Assembly (NCBI RefSeq): GCF_013155465.1
Contig: NZ_JABJVX010000006.1
Span: 62,001 to 126,000 of the forward strand
Reading direction: 5' to 3'
Source of the DNA: Alterinioella nitratireducens
GTDB lineage: Bacteria > Pseudomonadota > Alphaproteobacteria > Rhodobacterales > Rhodobacteraceae
DNA length: 64,000 nt
Positions 25,951 to 35,525 of this stretch are shown piece after piece (within the stretch, counting starts at the first letter, position 1; the number at the start of each line of letters is the position of its first letter). The notes below the pieces were generated by a model, which was not told the origin of the DNA, made no database searches, and saw only the letters and a program-made list of their open reading frames with translations. Position numbers and translations under genes: made by a program.

Positions 25951-26624
25951 AGATCGGACCCCGCCAGTTGCAGCCGCCCCTTGGCGATGCGCAGCACACG
26001 CGCGGAAACATGGGTCTTGGCGGCGCGGATCAGGGCCAGGTCATGCGTGGCGACGAGGATGGTCTTGCCCATGCGGTTCAACTCCACCAGCAGTTGCAGC
26101 AGGCGCAGCGACATCTCCCAATCGACATTGCCTGTGGGTTCATCGGCCAGAACAACCTCGGGGTCGGTGATGACGGCGCGGGCCAGGGCGGCGCGTTGCC
26201 GTTCGCCCCCCGACAATTCCGGCGGCAGCGCCTCGCGGCGGGCTGCAAGGCCGACCCATCCCATCAATTCCTCAAGGTTGCCGGCCTCGTCATCACCGCT
26301 GCGGCCCGCGACGGTCAGCGGCAGGGCGACGTTTTCGTAGAGCGGCAGATGGTCCAGAAACTCGCAATCCTGATGCACGACACCCATACGCTGGCGGGCG
26401 CGCGCGATCTGGTCGCGGGTCATTGTCGCGGTGTCCTGGCCAAAGAGGCTGACCTTGCCCGCGCTTGCGGTCAGGTCGGCATAGCACAGCTTCAGAAGCG
26501 TGGTCTTGCCCGACCCCGACGGGCCGGTCAGAAAGTGGAACGACCCCGGCGCCAGCCGCAAGGTCAGTTCGCTCAGTAAGGTTGTGTTGCCATAGCCATA
26601 GGCAACTTCGGCCAAGTCAATCAC
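25947..26624 (-). CDS. ftsE: Cell division ATP-binding protein FtsE
   Basis: A 225-residue ABC ATPase. Walker A GPSGSGKTT, signature LSGGERQRAALARAV, Walker B VVLADEPTGNVD and the switch histidine in ATHDLALI are intact. The start is GTG at 26624 (VIDLAEVAYGYG), preceded by a G-rich tract; the in-frame extension to 26741 is not conserved in type. Forms an operon with ftsX, plsC and the FMN protein. Confidence 0.92.
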   Translation of the reverse strand: MIDLAEVAYGYGNTTLLSELTLRLAPGSFHFLTGPSGSGKTTLLKLCYADLTASAGKVSLFGQDTATMTRDQIARARQRMGVVHQDCEFLDHLPLYENVALPLTVAGRSGDDEAGNLEELMGWVGLAARREALPPELSGGERQRAALARAVITDPEVVLADEPTGNVDWEMSLRLLQLLVELNRMGKTILVATHDLALIRAAKTHVSARVLRIAKGRLQLAGSDL

Positions 26625-26703
26625 GCGTCGCCCCCGATCCGCATTTCTGGGACCGTCATGCCTCAGTCGGGACGGTCTTGCAATCGCCCTGCCAAGCAAT
26701 GAC

Positions 26704-26732
26704 TTGGAATAGGCGGGACCGGTTGCTACTGT
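26704..26732 (+). promoter_or_regulatory. Candidate promoter for the zinc-ribbon gene
   Basis: TTGGAA (26704-26709), 17 bases, TACTGT (26727-26732), about 50 bases before the ATG at 26791. A T7 run lies directly before the start codon. Confidence 0.42.
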
Positions 26733-26790
26733 TCGCGCCAACCAGAGGTAGAGCGACCGTGCATGTGGCGGTCAAGACGGGGTTTTTTTG

Positions 26791-27573
26791 ATGCGCCTGA
26801 CATGTCCCAATTGCAGCGCCCGCTACGAGGTCGACGACAGCCTGGTCCCGCCCGAAGGGCGCGACGTGCAATGCTCCAACTGCGCCACGACGTGGTTCCA
26901 GCCCGGCAACCGGTCCCGGATGGAGGAGGTTGAGGCGGACAGCGGCGAGACGGAGATTGTCGCGTCCGAGCCTGCCCGCCCGGTGCGTGACGGCCCGACG
27001 CGCCGCGAGTTGGACCCCGCGATCCGTGACCTCCTGAACGAGGAGCGCGAGCGCGAGGAACAGCTGCGCCGGGGCGCGTCGGCGATGGAATCGCAAGAGG
27101 AGATGGCGCTGGAAGACCCGGACGCGCCCGAGCCCGCCTCGGAACCCGCAGCCCCCGAGGACGAGGACGAGGACACCGAAACGCTGGCAGCCCTCAGGGC
27201 GGCAACGGCGGTCGGAACGGCCAGCGCGGCCCCGTCCGGGCGCGATCTGCTGCCCGATATCGAGGAAATCAACTCGACCCTGCGTGCGACCACGGATCGC
27301 AACGCCCAGGATCAGGACGCCTCGGATATCGAGACGATGGAGGAATTGCCGCGCCGCAGGCGGGGGTTCCGGATCGGTCTGCTGTTGATGCTGCTGATCG
27401 GGGCGGCGGCGGTTGCCGCCTATGCCTATGCGCCCGATATCGCAGAGGCCGTGCCGCAGGCCGAACCGATGATGACGGCCTATGTCGCGCAGGTGGACGC
27501 GGCGCGCTTATGGCTGGATGACGTGATGCAGGGGCTGGCCGAGCGGCTGAGCAGCACCGCCGGGGAAGGCTGA
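26791..27573 (+). CDS. Zinc-ribbon (MJ0042-type) single-pass membrane protein
   Basis: A 260-residue protein. The N-terminus carries CPNC...CSNC (residues 5-8 and about 28-31), the zinc-ribbon found at the start of many proteobacterial MJ0042-domain proteins. Residues ~40-185 are acidic and probably disordered, a basic patch (RRRRGFR) precedes one membrane helix at ~190-210, and the ~50-residue tail is likely periplasmic. The ATG at 26791 is chosen over a TTG immediately before it. In Rhodobacterales such a gene commonly sits opposite ftsE; function unknown. Confidence 0.78.
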   Translation: MRLTCPNCSARYEVDDSLVPPEGRDVQCSNCATTWFQPGNRSRMEEVEADSGETEIVASEPARPVRDGPTRRELDPAIRDLLNEEREREEQLRRGASAMESQEEMALEDPDAPEPASEPAAPEDEDEDTETLAALRAATAVGTASAAPSGRDLLPDIEEINSTLRATTDRNAQDQDASDIETMEELPRRRRGFRIGLLLMLLIGAAAVAAYAYAPDIAEAVPQAEPMMTAYVAQVDAARLWLDDVMQGLAERLSSTAGEG

Positions 27574-27609
27574 CCGGCTGCTCCTCGACCGCTGACGCGC
27601 TCTCCTCGC

Positions 27610-30138
27610 TTATCGCGGGCCGGTGGCGAAGCGGTCCAGCAGGCGGCGCAGATATTCCAGCTCCACATCGGGCCGGGTCTGATCGGCCGAGCGGCGGCGG
27701 ATTTCATCCAGCAGGTCGCGCGCCCGGCGGAAGGCTTCCTCGCGTTCCTCGTAGCTCTGATCGGTGCCCATCGAGCCATTGTTGCCCGCCTGCCGCCCGA
27801 GCGGATCCTCCAGCGGGCGTTCGCCCTGCATGTTGCCCTCGGCCTGGCCCTGTCCGGGGTCTTCGCCTTCCTCGATCTCGGCCAGCGCCCGGCCCAGTTC
27901 TTCCATGCCCTCGCGCAGGCCCTCCATCGCCTCGGACTGGCTGTCCAGCGCCTCGGCGAGGTCGCCGCGCTCCAGTTCCTCGATGGCGTCGCGCATGGCG
28001 CGGTTGGCTTCCTCCAGACGGCGCAAAGCCTCTTCGCCGCCCGGTGTGCCGCGTCCGGGTAGGTTCTGCGCCTGCTCGCGCAGTTGCTCACGCAACTGGC
28101 GCTGACGTTCGGCCAACGTGCCCTGATCGGCCTCGCCGCCCTCGGCATTGCCCTGCTGGCCGCCTTCTGGCGTCTGACCATCGGGTGCGGGGGCGTTCGG
28201 GTTGAAGCGTTCCTGCAGATCGCGGAAGGTCTCGTCGGCCAGCCCCTGCTGATCGCGGAGCGAGTTCTGCAAACCTTCCATCGCCTCCTGCCCCGGCGAT
28301 TGCGGCCCGTTCGGATCGCTGCCGTTTTGCGACATCTGCATGTTTTCCATCATCTCGCGCAGCGCATCCAGAAGCTCCTGCGCCTCGGCCATGCGGCCCT
28401 GCTGCATCAACTCCTCGATGCGCTCCATCATCTCTTCGAGGTCGGCGCGGCTGATCTCCATGCTTTCGCCTTCGCGATCCGGCTCATCGGTGCCGTCTCC
28501 GGGCTCCATGTTGTCGGCCAGTTCCTGCATGTAGTCATCCATCGCCTCACGCAGTTCCTGCATGAGTTGGGCGATTTCCTCGTCGCTCGCCCCTTGCCGC
28601 ATCGCCTCCTCCAGCCGGTCCTGGGCGCGGCGCAGGCGTTCCAGCGCATCGGCCAGGTCGCCCTCCTCGATCACCAGCGCCACTTCCCAGAGCATCTCGG
28701 CCACCTGGTCGCGGGTCTCCAGCGAGACGGAATCGCCCGCCTCAAGCCGCCGGATCGCCACGCGCACCATGCGATAGGCGTTCTCGTCATCGAACAAGTC
28801 TTCACCCCGATACGTGATCGCGCGCAAAAGCTGCGCCACGCGCGGCGCGTTTTCGCGCGACCAGAGCAGATCGCGGCGCATTTCCACCAGCGCATTCGCC
28901 AGCGGATCAAAGAAACGGCGGCCCGGAAGGCGGTCGACGGTGATCTCCTCCTGGCCCAACTGGCCTGCGTCATCCTCGACGGTCAGGGTCAGGCGCACGG
29001 GCAGGTTGGCGAAGGGATGTTCCGACAGGTCCTCGACCAGGATCTCGGTAAACTCGGCGCGGTCGCCGGAAAACGGCAGCGGCAGCTCCAGCGACAGCGG
29101 TTCGCGCGGTTCGGGATCGACGCTGAGCCCATAGCGCCGGTCGGCGCGGTCCGGGGCCAGCGCGATCAGGACATGGCCACCCGCGATGCCGTAATCGTCC
29201 CGCGCGTCATAGGTCATCTGCACCGATCCCGGCGGCACGCCCGACAGCGGCTCGGCCATGGTGACGCTTGGCGGCTGGTCCTCGATCATGGTGATCTGCC
29301 AACTGCGCGGATTGACGCCCGCGATACTGAGATCACCGCTTTGTTGCAGGGTGAACTGGCGCGACAGCACGTCCTCGCCGGGGGGCACCACGCCGGGATG
29401 CAGGGACTGCGACACGTCGATCTGGCCGGGATCGCCATAGAGCCGCAACGTGATGCGCGAGCCTGCGGGGGCCTCGAACGCGGCGGCTTCGATATCGTTG
29501 AGGTAGAGCGACGGCAGCCCGGTATAAAGCGGCGGTTCGACCCAACCTTCCCAGCTGGGGCCGCCTGTCGGCTGGGTCTCAACACCCGCGATGGCCTCGC
29601 CCACTTCGGCCACCTTCCAGATCGTGCCGAACAAGAGCGCCATGGCGAAGGCGGTAATGGCAAGGAAGCGCAGGCCGTAGGGGTCACGGTCATTGACACG
29701 CAGGTCCGGCAGCGGCGCGCGGGCCGAACTCGTGCGTGCGGCCATGCGGGCGATATGAACCTCCCACACGGTCATCGCCTGGGGGTCGCCCGCGCCGATC
29801 GCGGGATGGTCGATCAGCGCCGAAATGGGCCGTCCCGGCAGGGTCGCGTCCAGCCGTTCCAGCGCCTCGGCCCGCGTCGGCATCCGAAAGCGGCGGTAGC
29901 CCGAGACACAGGCCCAAAGGAGCGCCAGGACGATGACCGCCAGCAGAGCCCACAGAACCTGCTGCGCGAGAGCCTCGGCCAGACCGAAGGCAACCCCCGC
30001 CAAACCGGCGATCAGGATCGTCCAGATCGGCCAATAGGCGCGCACGAATCGCTCGGCGATCATGCCGGTGCGGGTCAGGCGCAGCGGCCAGACCAGCCGA
30101 TCCAACGCGGCGCGCTTGGTGGGATGTGTGTCGGTCAT
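27610..30138 (-). CDS. DUF4175 (TIGR02302-like) membrane protein
   Basis: An 842-residue protein with two or three membrane helices in the first ~175 residues (IWTILIAGLAGVAFGLAEA, LLAVIVLALLWACVSG, FLAITAFAMALLFG), a beta-rich central part (~190-430) and a long helical C-terminal half rich in Q, E, M and N with repeated ELMQQGRMAEAQELLDAL-type units. This architecture matches the alphaproteobacterial DUF4175 family, whose function is unknown. It follows lysA by 40 bases and is probably cotranscribed. Confidence 0.82.
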   Translation of the reverse strand: MTDTHPTKRAALDRLVWPLRLTRTGMIAERFVRAYWPIWTILIAGLAGVAFGLAEALAQQVLWALLAVIVLALLWACVSGYRRFRMPTRAEALERLDATLPGRPISALIDHPAIGAGDPQAMTVWEVHIARMAARTSSARAPLPDLRVNDRDPYGLRFLAITAFAMALLFGTIWKVAEVGEAIAGVETQPTGGPSWEGWVEPPLYTGLPSLYLNDIEAAAFEAPAGSRITLRLYGDPGQIDVSQSLHPGVVPPGEDVLSRQFTLQQSGDLSIAGVNPRSWQITMIEDQPPSVTMAEPLSGVPPGSVQMTYDARDDYGIAGGHVLIALAPDRADRRYGLSVDPEPREPLSLELPLPFSGDRAEFTEILVEDLSEHPFANLPVRLTLTVEDDAGQLGQEEITVDRLPGRRFFDPLANALVEMRRDLLWSRENAPRVAQLLRAITYRGEDLFDDENAYRMVRVAIRRLEAGDSVSLETRDQVAEMLWEVALVIEEGDLADALERLRRAQDRLEEAMRQGASDEEIAQLMQELREAMDDYMQELADNMEPGDGTDEPDREGESMEISRADLEEMMERIEELMQQGRMAEAQELLDALREMMENMQMSQNGSDPNGPQSPGQEAMEGLQNSLRDQQGLADETFRDLQERFNPNAPAPDGQTPEGGQQGNAEGGEADQGTLAERQRQLREQLREQAQNLPGRGTPGGEEALRRLEEANRAMRDAIEELERGDLAEALDSQSEAMEGLREGMEELGRALAEIEEGEDPGQGQAEGNMQGERPLEDPLGRQAGNNGSMGTDQSYEEREEAFRRARDLLDEIRRRSADQTRPDVELEYLRRLLDRFATGPR

Positions 30139-30178
30139 GCGACCTTTCGGGTTGCGCCCTGCGAGAGGCGGGGTGGGT

Positions 30179-31444
30179 TCATAGCCACTTTGGCAGAATA
30201 TCGCGGTTTATCATCTCGTCAAATGTCGGGCGGGCCCGAATGACGGCGAATTGATCGTCTTTGACCAAAATCTCGGGGATCAGCGGCCTCGTGTTGTATT
30301 CCGAGGCCATCACGGCGCCGTAAGCCCCCGCCGAGCGGAAGGCCACGAGGTCGCCCGCCGCAAGGGGCGGCATATCCCTCGCCCTGGCGAAAGTGTCGCC
30401 GCTTTCGCAGACCGGGCCGACGATGTCATAGGGCCGCTGATCGGTGCCGGGGCTAGTTTCGACCACAGGGTCGATATCGTGATAGGCGCCATACATGGCG
30501 GGGCGGATGAGGTCGTTCATCGCCGCGTCCAGGATCAGGAAATCGCGCCCCTCGCCCTCCTTCACATAGATCACCTGCGTCACCAGGAGCCCCGCATTGC
30601 CCGCGATGAGGCGTCCCGGCTCGATCTCGACCTCGACGTCAAGATCACCGACGCAAGCCTTGATCAGCGCGCCGTATTCGGTGGGCAGGGGCGGGGCCGA
30701 GTTCGACCGCGCATAGGGAATGCCAAGCCCGCCACCAAGGTCGAGGCGGCGAATATCATGGCCTTCGGCACGCAGGGTGCGGGTGAGGTCCGCGACCTTG
30801 CGGTAAGCCTGCTCGAACGGCTCCAGCTCTACCAACTGGCTGCCGATATGCACGTCGATGCCGACCACCTCCAGCCCCGGCAGGCGGGCGGCCTCGGCAT
30901 AGACCTCGACCGCGCGGGCGATGGGGATGCCGAATTTGTTCTCGGATTTGCCGGTGGCGATCTTTTCATGCGTGCGGGCGTCCACATCGGGATTCACGCG
31001 GATGGTGATGGGCGCGGTCACGCCCAAATCGCTGGCCACCTGCGAAAGGGCCCGCATCTCCGGCTCGCTCTCGACATTGAACTGGCGCACGCCGCCCCTC
31101 AGCGCCATCTCCATCTCGGCCCGCGTCTTGCCGACCCCTGAAAAGACGATCTTTTCCGGCGGGCATCCGGCGGCGATCGCGCGGGCATATTCGCCGCCCG
31201 AAACCACATCCATGCCCGCGCCAAGCCCGGCCAGCAGCGTGAGCACGGCCTGGTTGGAATTGGCCTTCATCGCGTAGCAGACGGTGTTGTCGATCCCCTC
31301 CAGCGCGTCCTTGAAGAGGCGGTAGTGCCGTTCCAGCGTGGCGGTGGAATAGACGTAGAAGGGCGTGCCGACGGCCTCGGCGATCTCCGCGATGGCGACG
31401 TCTTCGGCGTGCAGGTGGCCGTTGCGATAAAGGAAATGGTCCAT
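30179..31444 (-). CDS. lysA: Diaminopimelate decarboxylase
   Basis: A 421-residue PLP enzyme of the alanine-racemase fold that makes L-lysine from meso-diaminopimelate. The PLP lysine is K60 in CYAMKANSN; the glycine-rich phosphate-binding loop is DLGGGLGIPY, and the second-subunit residues GPVCESGDTFA close the active site. Full length. Its upstream 130-base space contains twin palindrome C. Confidence 0.95.
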   Translation of the reverse strand: MDHFLYRNGHLHAEDVAIAEIAEAVGTPFYVYSTATLERHYRLFKDALEGIDNTVCYAMKANSNQAVLTLLAGLGAGMDVVSGGEYARAIAAGCPPEKIVFSGVGKTRAEMEMALRGGVRQFNVESEPEMRALSQVASDLGVTAPITIRVNPDVDARTHEKIATGKSENKFGIPIARAVEVYAEAARLPGLEVVGIDVHIGSQLVELEPFEQAYRKVADLTRTLRAEGHDIRRLDLGGGLGIPYARSNSAPPLPTEYGALIKACVGDLDVEVEIEPGRLIAGNAGLLVTQVIYVKEGEGRDFLILDAAMNDLIRPAMYGAYHDIDPVVETSPGTDQRPYDIVGPVCESGDTFARARDMPPLAAGDLVAFRSAGAYGAVMASEYNTRPLIPEILVKDDQFAVIRARPTFDEMINRDILPKWL

Positions 31445-31516
31445 GGGGCTTGGGCTCTTTCGGGGATGCGCGTCGCGCAGGTAGCATCTGGCGAGGCGGA
31501 ATCATAGAGAGGGTAT

Positions 31517-31560
31517 GCGGCCGGTCGACCGGTCGCGCACGCGCGGCGTCGACGCCGCGC
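31517..31560. repeat. Twin palindrome element C
   Basis: First unit 31517-31536 has the core CCGGTCGACCGG with one mismatched pair four positions further out (G opposite T); second unit GCGCGGCGTCGACGCCGCGC (31541-31560) is perfect. Spacer GCAC. The pair starts 14 bases downstream of the DUF2834 stop (31575) and lies upstream of lysA on the same strand. Confidence 0.88.
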
Positions 31561-31574
31561 AAACCCCGCCCCGA

Positions 31575-31877
31575 TCACCCCGGGCGCCGAATGGCCAGGT
31601 AGAGCGGCAAGCCGCAACTGACCCCGATGAAGAAGGTGGCGGGAATGGCGACAAGCGACCAGTAGTGGCGCTGCCGCAGGGCCTCGACCAGCACCCAGAT
31701 CGTCAGCGCCGCGGCGGCGATGGTCAGATCCCAGACCAGCCCGCTGGTGGCGGCATTGGCGTGCCAGGCCTCGACCATGCCGGACAGTGACCAGCCGTTT
31801 TCGCGAAACCAACTGACGAAGTAATACATCGGCCAGATCGTGCCGATAAGGGCAAGGGCCAGGTAGATCAGGCGCAT
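31575..31877 (-). CDS. DUF2834 membrane protein
   Basis: A 100-residue protein with three predicted helices (residues ~3-20, ~48-66, ~75-92) and the WDLTIAAAALTIWV and GVSCGLPLYL segments of the DUF2834 family; function unknown. The ATG at 31877 has a perfect GGAGGT seven bases upstream, so the longer frame from 31916 is rejected. Confidence 0.75.
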   Translation of the reverse strand: MRLIYLALALIGTIWPMYYFVSWFRENGWSLSGMVEAWHANAATSGLVWDLTIAAAALTIWVLVEALRQRHYWSLVAIPATFFIGVSCGLPLYLAIRRPG

Positions 31878-31914
31878 CGGGCAGACCTCCGCAGGGGACA
31901 TGACGTTGCGAAAC

Positions 31915-31942
31915 AACCTAGCCCGGACCGCCGATCCGGCAA
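31915..31942 (-). promoter_or_regulatory. Candidate promoter for the DUF2834 gene
   Basis: On the reverse strand TTGCCG (31942-31937), 16 bases, TAGGTT (31920-31915). It is arranged back to back with the ETF-QO promoter candidate 20 bases away. Confidence 0.4.
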
Positions 31943-31961
31943 TGTGACGCTGCGCCCGTGA

Positions 31962-31990
31962 TTGACCTGTCCCGCACGGCGCGCTACGCC
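31962..31990 (+). promoter_or_regulatory. Candidate promoter for ETF-QO
   Basis: TTGACC (31962-31967), 17 bases, TACGCC (31985-31990), followed by a ~58-base leader containing a T7 run before the ATG at 32055. Confidence 0.45.
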
Positions 31991-32054
31991 TTCCCGAACC
32001 TTTTTTTCAGCGATACCGGCGGGCAGGGCCACGTCGAGCCAGGGGGAACGCAGG

Positions 32055-33692
32055 ATGTCCGAGACGACACGCGAATCAATGGAATATGACGTTGTGATCG
32101 TCGGCGCGGGGCCTGCGGGCCTGTCTGCCGCGATCCGGTTGAAGCAGCTCGATGCCGATTTGCAGGTCGTGGTGCTGGAAAAGGGCTCGGAGGTCGGCGC
32201 GCATATCCTGTCGGGCGCGGTGCTGGACCCTTGCGGATTGGACGCGCTGATCCCCGACTGGCGCGAGCGTGGCGCCCCGATCACCGTGCCGGTGCGCGAG
32301 GATCAGTTCTATGTCCTGGGCGAGGCGGGCAGGATCCGGGTGCCGAACTGGCCGATGCCGCCGCTGATGTCGAACCACGGCAATTACATCGTCTCGATGG
32401 GCAATGTTTGCCGCTGGATGGCCGAACAGGCCGAGGAACTGGGCGTCGAGGTCTTCCCCGGCATGGCCTGTTCCGAGCTGATCTATGGGGACAATGGCGA
32501 AGTGAAGGGCGTTGTCGCGGGCGAGTTCGGCAAGAACCCCGATGGCACACCGTCGGACGCCTATGAGCCGGGGATGGAGCTGCATGGCAAATACGTCTTC
32601 ATCTCCGAGGGCGTGCGCGGATCGCTGGCCAAGGAGCTGATCGCCAGATACGACCTGTCCTCGGGCCATGAGCCGCAGAAATTCGGCCTCGGCATGAAGG
32701 AAATCTGGGAGATCGACCCCGACAAGCACCGCGAGGGGCGCGTCACCCACACGATGGGCTGGCCGCTTGGCAAGAACGCGGGCGGCGGGTCGTTCATCTA
32801 CCATCTCGACAACAACCAGGTCTATGTCGGATTCGTCGTTCACCTGAACTACCGGAACCCGCATCTCTACCCCTACATGGAATTCCAGCGCTTCAAGCAT
32901 CACCCGATGGTGGCGGAGCTGCTGGAGGGCGGCAAACGCGTGGCTTACGGCGCGCGGGCGATCACCGAGGGCGGCTATCAGTCAATGCCGAAAATGGTGT
33001 TCCCGGGCGGCGCGCTGCTTGGCTGTTCCGTCGGCATGGTCAACGTGCCGCGCATCAAGGGCAACCACAACGCGATGCTGTCGGGCAAGGCGGCGGCGGA
33101 AGCGGCCTTTGAGGCGATCAGCGCGGGCCGGTCGTCGGATGAGCTGACCAGCTACGAGACCGAGGTGCGCCAGGGCGCCATCGGCAAGGACCTGAAAAAG
33201 GTGCGCAACGTCAAGCCGATGTGGTCGAAATGGGGGCTGACGCCGTCGCTGATCCTTGGCGGCTTCGACATGTGGACCAACAACCTGCTTGGCCTGTCGA
33301 TCTTCGGCACCATGAAACACGGCAAGACGGATGCCGAGGCCACCGAACTGGCCGACAAGCACCAGCCCATCGACTACCCGCGCCCCGATGGCAAGATCAG
33401 CTTCGACCGGCTGACCAATGTCTCGTTCTCGATGACCAATCACGAGGAGAGCCAGCCCTGCCACCTGACCCTCAAGGATCCGTCGGTGCCGATCGAGGTC
33501 AACCTGCCGAAATACGCCGAACCGGCGCAGCGTTACTGCCCGGCGGGGGTCTATGAGGTCGTGGACGGCAATTTCGTCATCAACTTCCAGAACTGCGTGC
33601 ATTGCAAGACCTGCGACATCAAGGATCCGAGCCAGAACATCAACTGGGTCACGCCGCAGGGGGGCGACGGGCCGAACTATCCCAATATGTGA
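32055..33692 (+). CDS. Electron transfer flavoprotein-ubiquinone oxidoreductase
   Basis: A 545-residue inner-membrane-associated flavoprotein that passes electrons from reduced ETF (beta-oxidation, amino acid oxidation) to ubiquinone. FAD-binding VIVGAGPAGLSAAIRL is at residues ~13-28; the C-terminal [4Fe-4S] ferredoxin-like domain has RYCPAGVYEV and NCVHCKTCDIKDP. HEESQPCHLTL precedes the cluster domain. AGGATG places the ribosome site very close to the start. The ETF subunits themselves are not in the window. Confidence 0.95.
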   Translation: MSETTRESMEYDVVIVGAGPAGLSAAIRLKQLDADLQVVVLEKGSEVGAHILSGAVLDPCGLDALIPDWRERGAPITVPVREDQFYVLGEAGRIRVPNWPMPPLMSNHGNYIVSMGNVCRWMAEQAEELGVEVFPGMACSELIYGDNGEVKGVVAGEFGKNPDGTPSDAYEPGMELHGKYVFISEGVRGSLAKELIARYDLSSGHEPQKFGLGMKEIWEIDPDKHREGRVTHTMGWPLGKNAGGGSFIYHLDNNQVYVGFVVHLNYRNPHLYPYMEFQRFKHHPMVAELLEGGKRVAYGARAITEGGYQSMPKMVFPGGALLGCSVGMVNVPRIKGNHNAMLSGKAAAEAAFEAISAGRSSDELTSYETEVRQGAIGKDLKKVRNVKPMWSKWGLTPSLILGGFDMWTNNLLGLSIFGTMKHGKTDAEATELADKHQPIDYPRPDGKISFDRLTNVSFSMTNHEESQPCHLTLKDPSVPIEVNLPKYAEPAQRYCPAGVYEVVDGNFVINFQNCVHCKTCDIKDPSQNINWVTPQGGDGPNYPNM

Positions 33693-33776
33693 CCCGCGCG
33701 CGGCCCGGTCGGGGGCGCCTGTCATCACTTCCCCATCAGCAGCGCGGAAATCGGGCCTGCCGGGGCGTCGCCCGCA

Positions 33777-33805
33777 TTGCCTCGCCCCGCGCGGCCCCCT
33801 AGACT
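33777..33805 (+). promoter_or_regulatory. Candidate promoter for the TPR gene and ispE
   Basis: TTGCCT (33777-33782), 17 bases, TAGACT (33800-33805), about 28 bases before the ATG at 33834. Confidence 0.45.
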
Positions 33806-33833
33806 CGCGGCTGTGTCTGAGCAGGAGAGTTTG

Positions 33834-35525
33834 ATGCGCATCTTCACCCGTCTGGCCTTGATCGCCGGTATCGGCCTGAGCACCCCGGCCATCGGTCAGG
33901 TGACCGTGCAACTGGACTTCGCCGGTCCCTACCTGGCCGCGCGCCATGCCGCCCTGCAGGGCGATCACCGCGTCGCGGCGGAATATTTCCTCGAGGTGCT
34001 GTCAGGCGATCCCGAGAATCACGTGCTGCGCGGCGATGCGATGCTGGCGCTGGCCGCCGTGGGCGACTGGAACCGCGCCAGCGCTTTGGCGGCAGAGCTG
34101 CCCGCCGAAATGGAGGGGCGCGAGTTTGCCGACCTGATCCTGCAGATCGCCCGCATCCGCGATGGCAACCTGGCCGGGGCCTCCGAGGCTATCGCCGAAC
34201 AGCGCGGCGCCGGTCCGCTGGTCGATCCGATGCTGGCCGGGTGGCTGTTCCTGGGCGAGGGCGACATGAGCCGCGCCACCGAAACCTTCGTGAGCATCAT
34301 CGAAAGCAACAGCCCGATTGCGGGCCTCGTGCCCTACCAACTGGCCCTGGCGCGCGCCTCGGTCGGCGATTTCGAGGGCGCGGATCGGATCTTCTCGGGC
34401 GAGGAATACGGACCGCTTCAGGTCAGCAGCCGGGGCCTGCGCGCCCATGCGCAGGTTCTGGTGCAACTGGACCGGCACGAGGACGCGCTGGAGCTTCTGG
34501 ACACCGCGCTTGAACGCAATGGCGACCAGAGCCTTGTCGTGCTGCGCGCATCCATCGCCGAGAACCCGACCCGGCCCTATGATTTCATCACCACCCCGCA
34601 GGAGGGGATGGCCGAGGTTCTGTTCAACCTCTCCCGCGCGCTCGGCACCGAGGCGGGCACGACCCTGCCCCTGATCTACGCCCGCGCGGCCCATGTCATC
34701 GACCCCGAGCATGTCCATTCCCTGCTGCTGGCCGCCGATATCCTGGCCGAGACCGGGCAATACGTGCTGGCCGAGGAGACCTACGCCCAGGTCCCGCGCG
34801 AGAACCCGCTTTTCGTCGATGCCGAACTGGGCCGCTCCGAGGCGCTGTTCCAGATGGACCGCACCGATGCCGCCGTCGAGGTCTTGAGCGCGCTGGTGCG
34901 CGACTACCCCGCGATTGCCTCGGTCCACACCGCGCTTGGCGATGTGCTGCGGCGTCTCGAACGCTACGCAGGGGCCGTCACCGCCTATTCCGACGCGCTG
35001 GACCTTGTCGATCGCAGCCGCGAACGGACCTGGTTCCTCTACTACGCGCGCGGCATCAGCTATGACAACCTGGAGCAATGGGAAGAGGCCGAGGCCGATT
35101 TCCGCGCCGCGCTTGAGCTGTCGCCCGGTCAACCCAACGTGCTGAATTACCTCGGCTATTCCCTTGTGGAACAGCGCCGCAACCTTGACGAGGCGCTGGA
35201 CATGATCGAACGCGCCGTAACGGCCCGGCCGACCAGCGGCTATATCGTCGATTCGCTCGGCTGGGTATTCTACCGGCTTGGCCGTTACGAGGAGGCCGTG
35301 GACCCGATGGAACGCGCGGTGGAGCTTCTGCCCAACGATTCCATCGTCAACGACCATCTCGGCGATGTCTACTGGATGGTCGGGCGCGAGCGCGAAGCAC
35401 GGTTCCAGTGGAGCCGCGCCCTCTCGTTCGGTCCGGAACCCGCCGAGGCCGCCCGCATCCGCCGCAAGCTGGATGTGGGGCTCGACGCCGTGCTGGCCGA
35501 GGAAGAGGAGAGCGGCGGCCAGTGA
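33834..35525 (+). CDS. Exported tetratricopeptide repeat protein
   Basis: A 563-residue protein with a signal peptide (residues 1-21, ending AIGQ) and TPR units throughout; the clearest are at ~390-520: AIASVHTALGDVLRRLERYAGAV, WFLYYARGISYDNLEQWEEAE, GYIVDSLGWVFYRLGRYEEAV and SIVNDHLGDVYWMVGREREAR (each is abbreviated here to its key pattern of alternating small and large residues). It is probably periplasmic or outer-membrane associated and acts in protein assembly, by analogy only. AGGAG precedes the ATG. Its TGA overlaps the ispE GTG (GTGA). Confidence 0.85.
   Translation: MRIFTRLALIAGIGLSTPAIGQVTVQLDFAGPYLAARHAALQGDHRVAAEYFLEVLSGDPENHVLRGDAMLALAAVGDWNRASALAAELPAEMEGREFADLILQIARIRDGNLAGASEAIAEQRGAGPLVDPMLAGWLFLGEGDMSRATETFVSIIESNSPIAGLVPYQLALARASVGDFEGADRIFSGEEYGPLQVSSRGLRAHAQVLVQLDRHEDALELLDTALERNGDQSLVVLRASIAENPTRPYDFITTPQEGMAEVLFNLSRALGTEAGTTLPLIYARAAHVIDPEHVHSLLLAADILAETGQYVLAEETYAQVPRENPLFVDAELGRSEALFQMDRTDAAVEVLSALVRDYPAIASVHTALGDVLRRLERYAGAVTAYSDALDLVDRSRERTWFLYYARGISYDNLEQWEEAEADFRAALELSPGQPNVLNYLGYSLVEQRRNLDEALDMIERAVTARPTSGYIVDSLGWVFYRLGRYEEAVDPMERAVELLPNDSIVNDHLGDVYWMVGREREARFQWSRALSFGPEPAEAARIRRKLDVGLDAVLAEEEESGGQ

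Noticed and set aside
28084-30243. 719-codon open frame antisense to the DUF4175 gene
   Set aside because: Same GC-codon artefact; low-complexity product without recognisable motifs.
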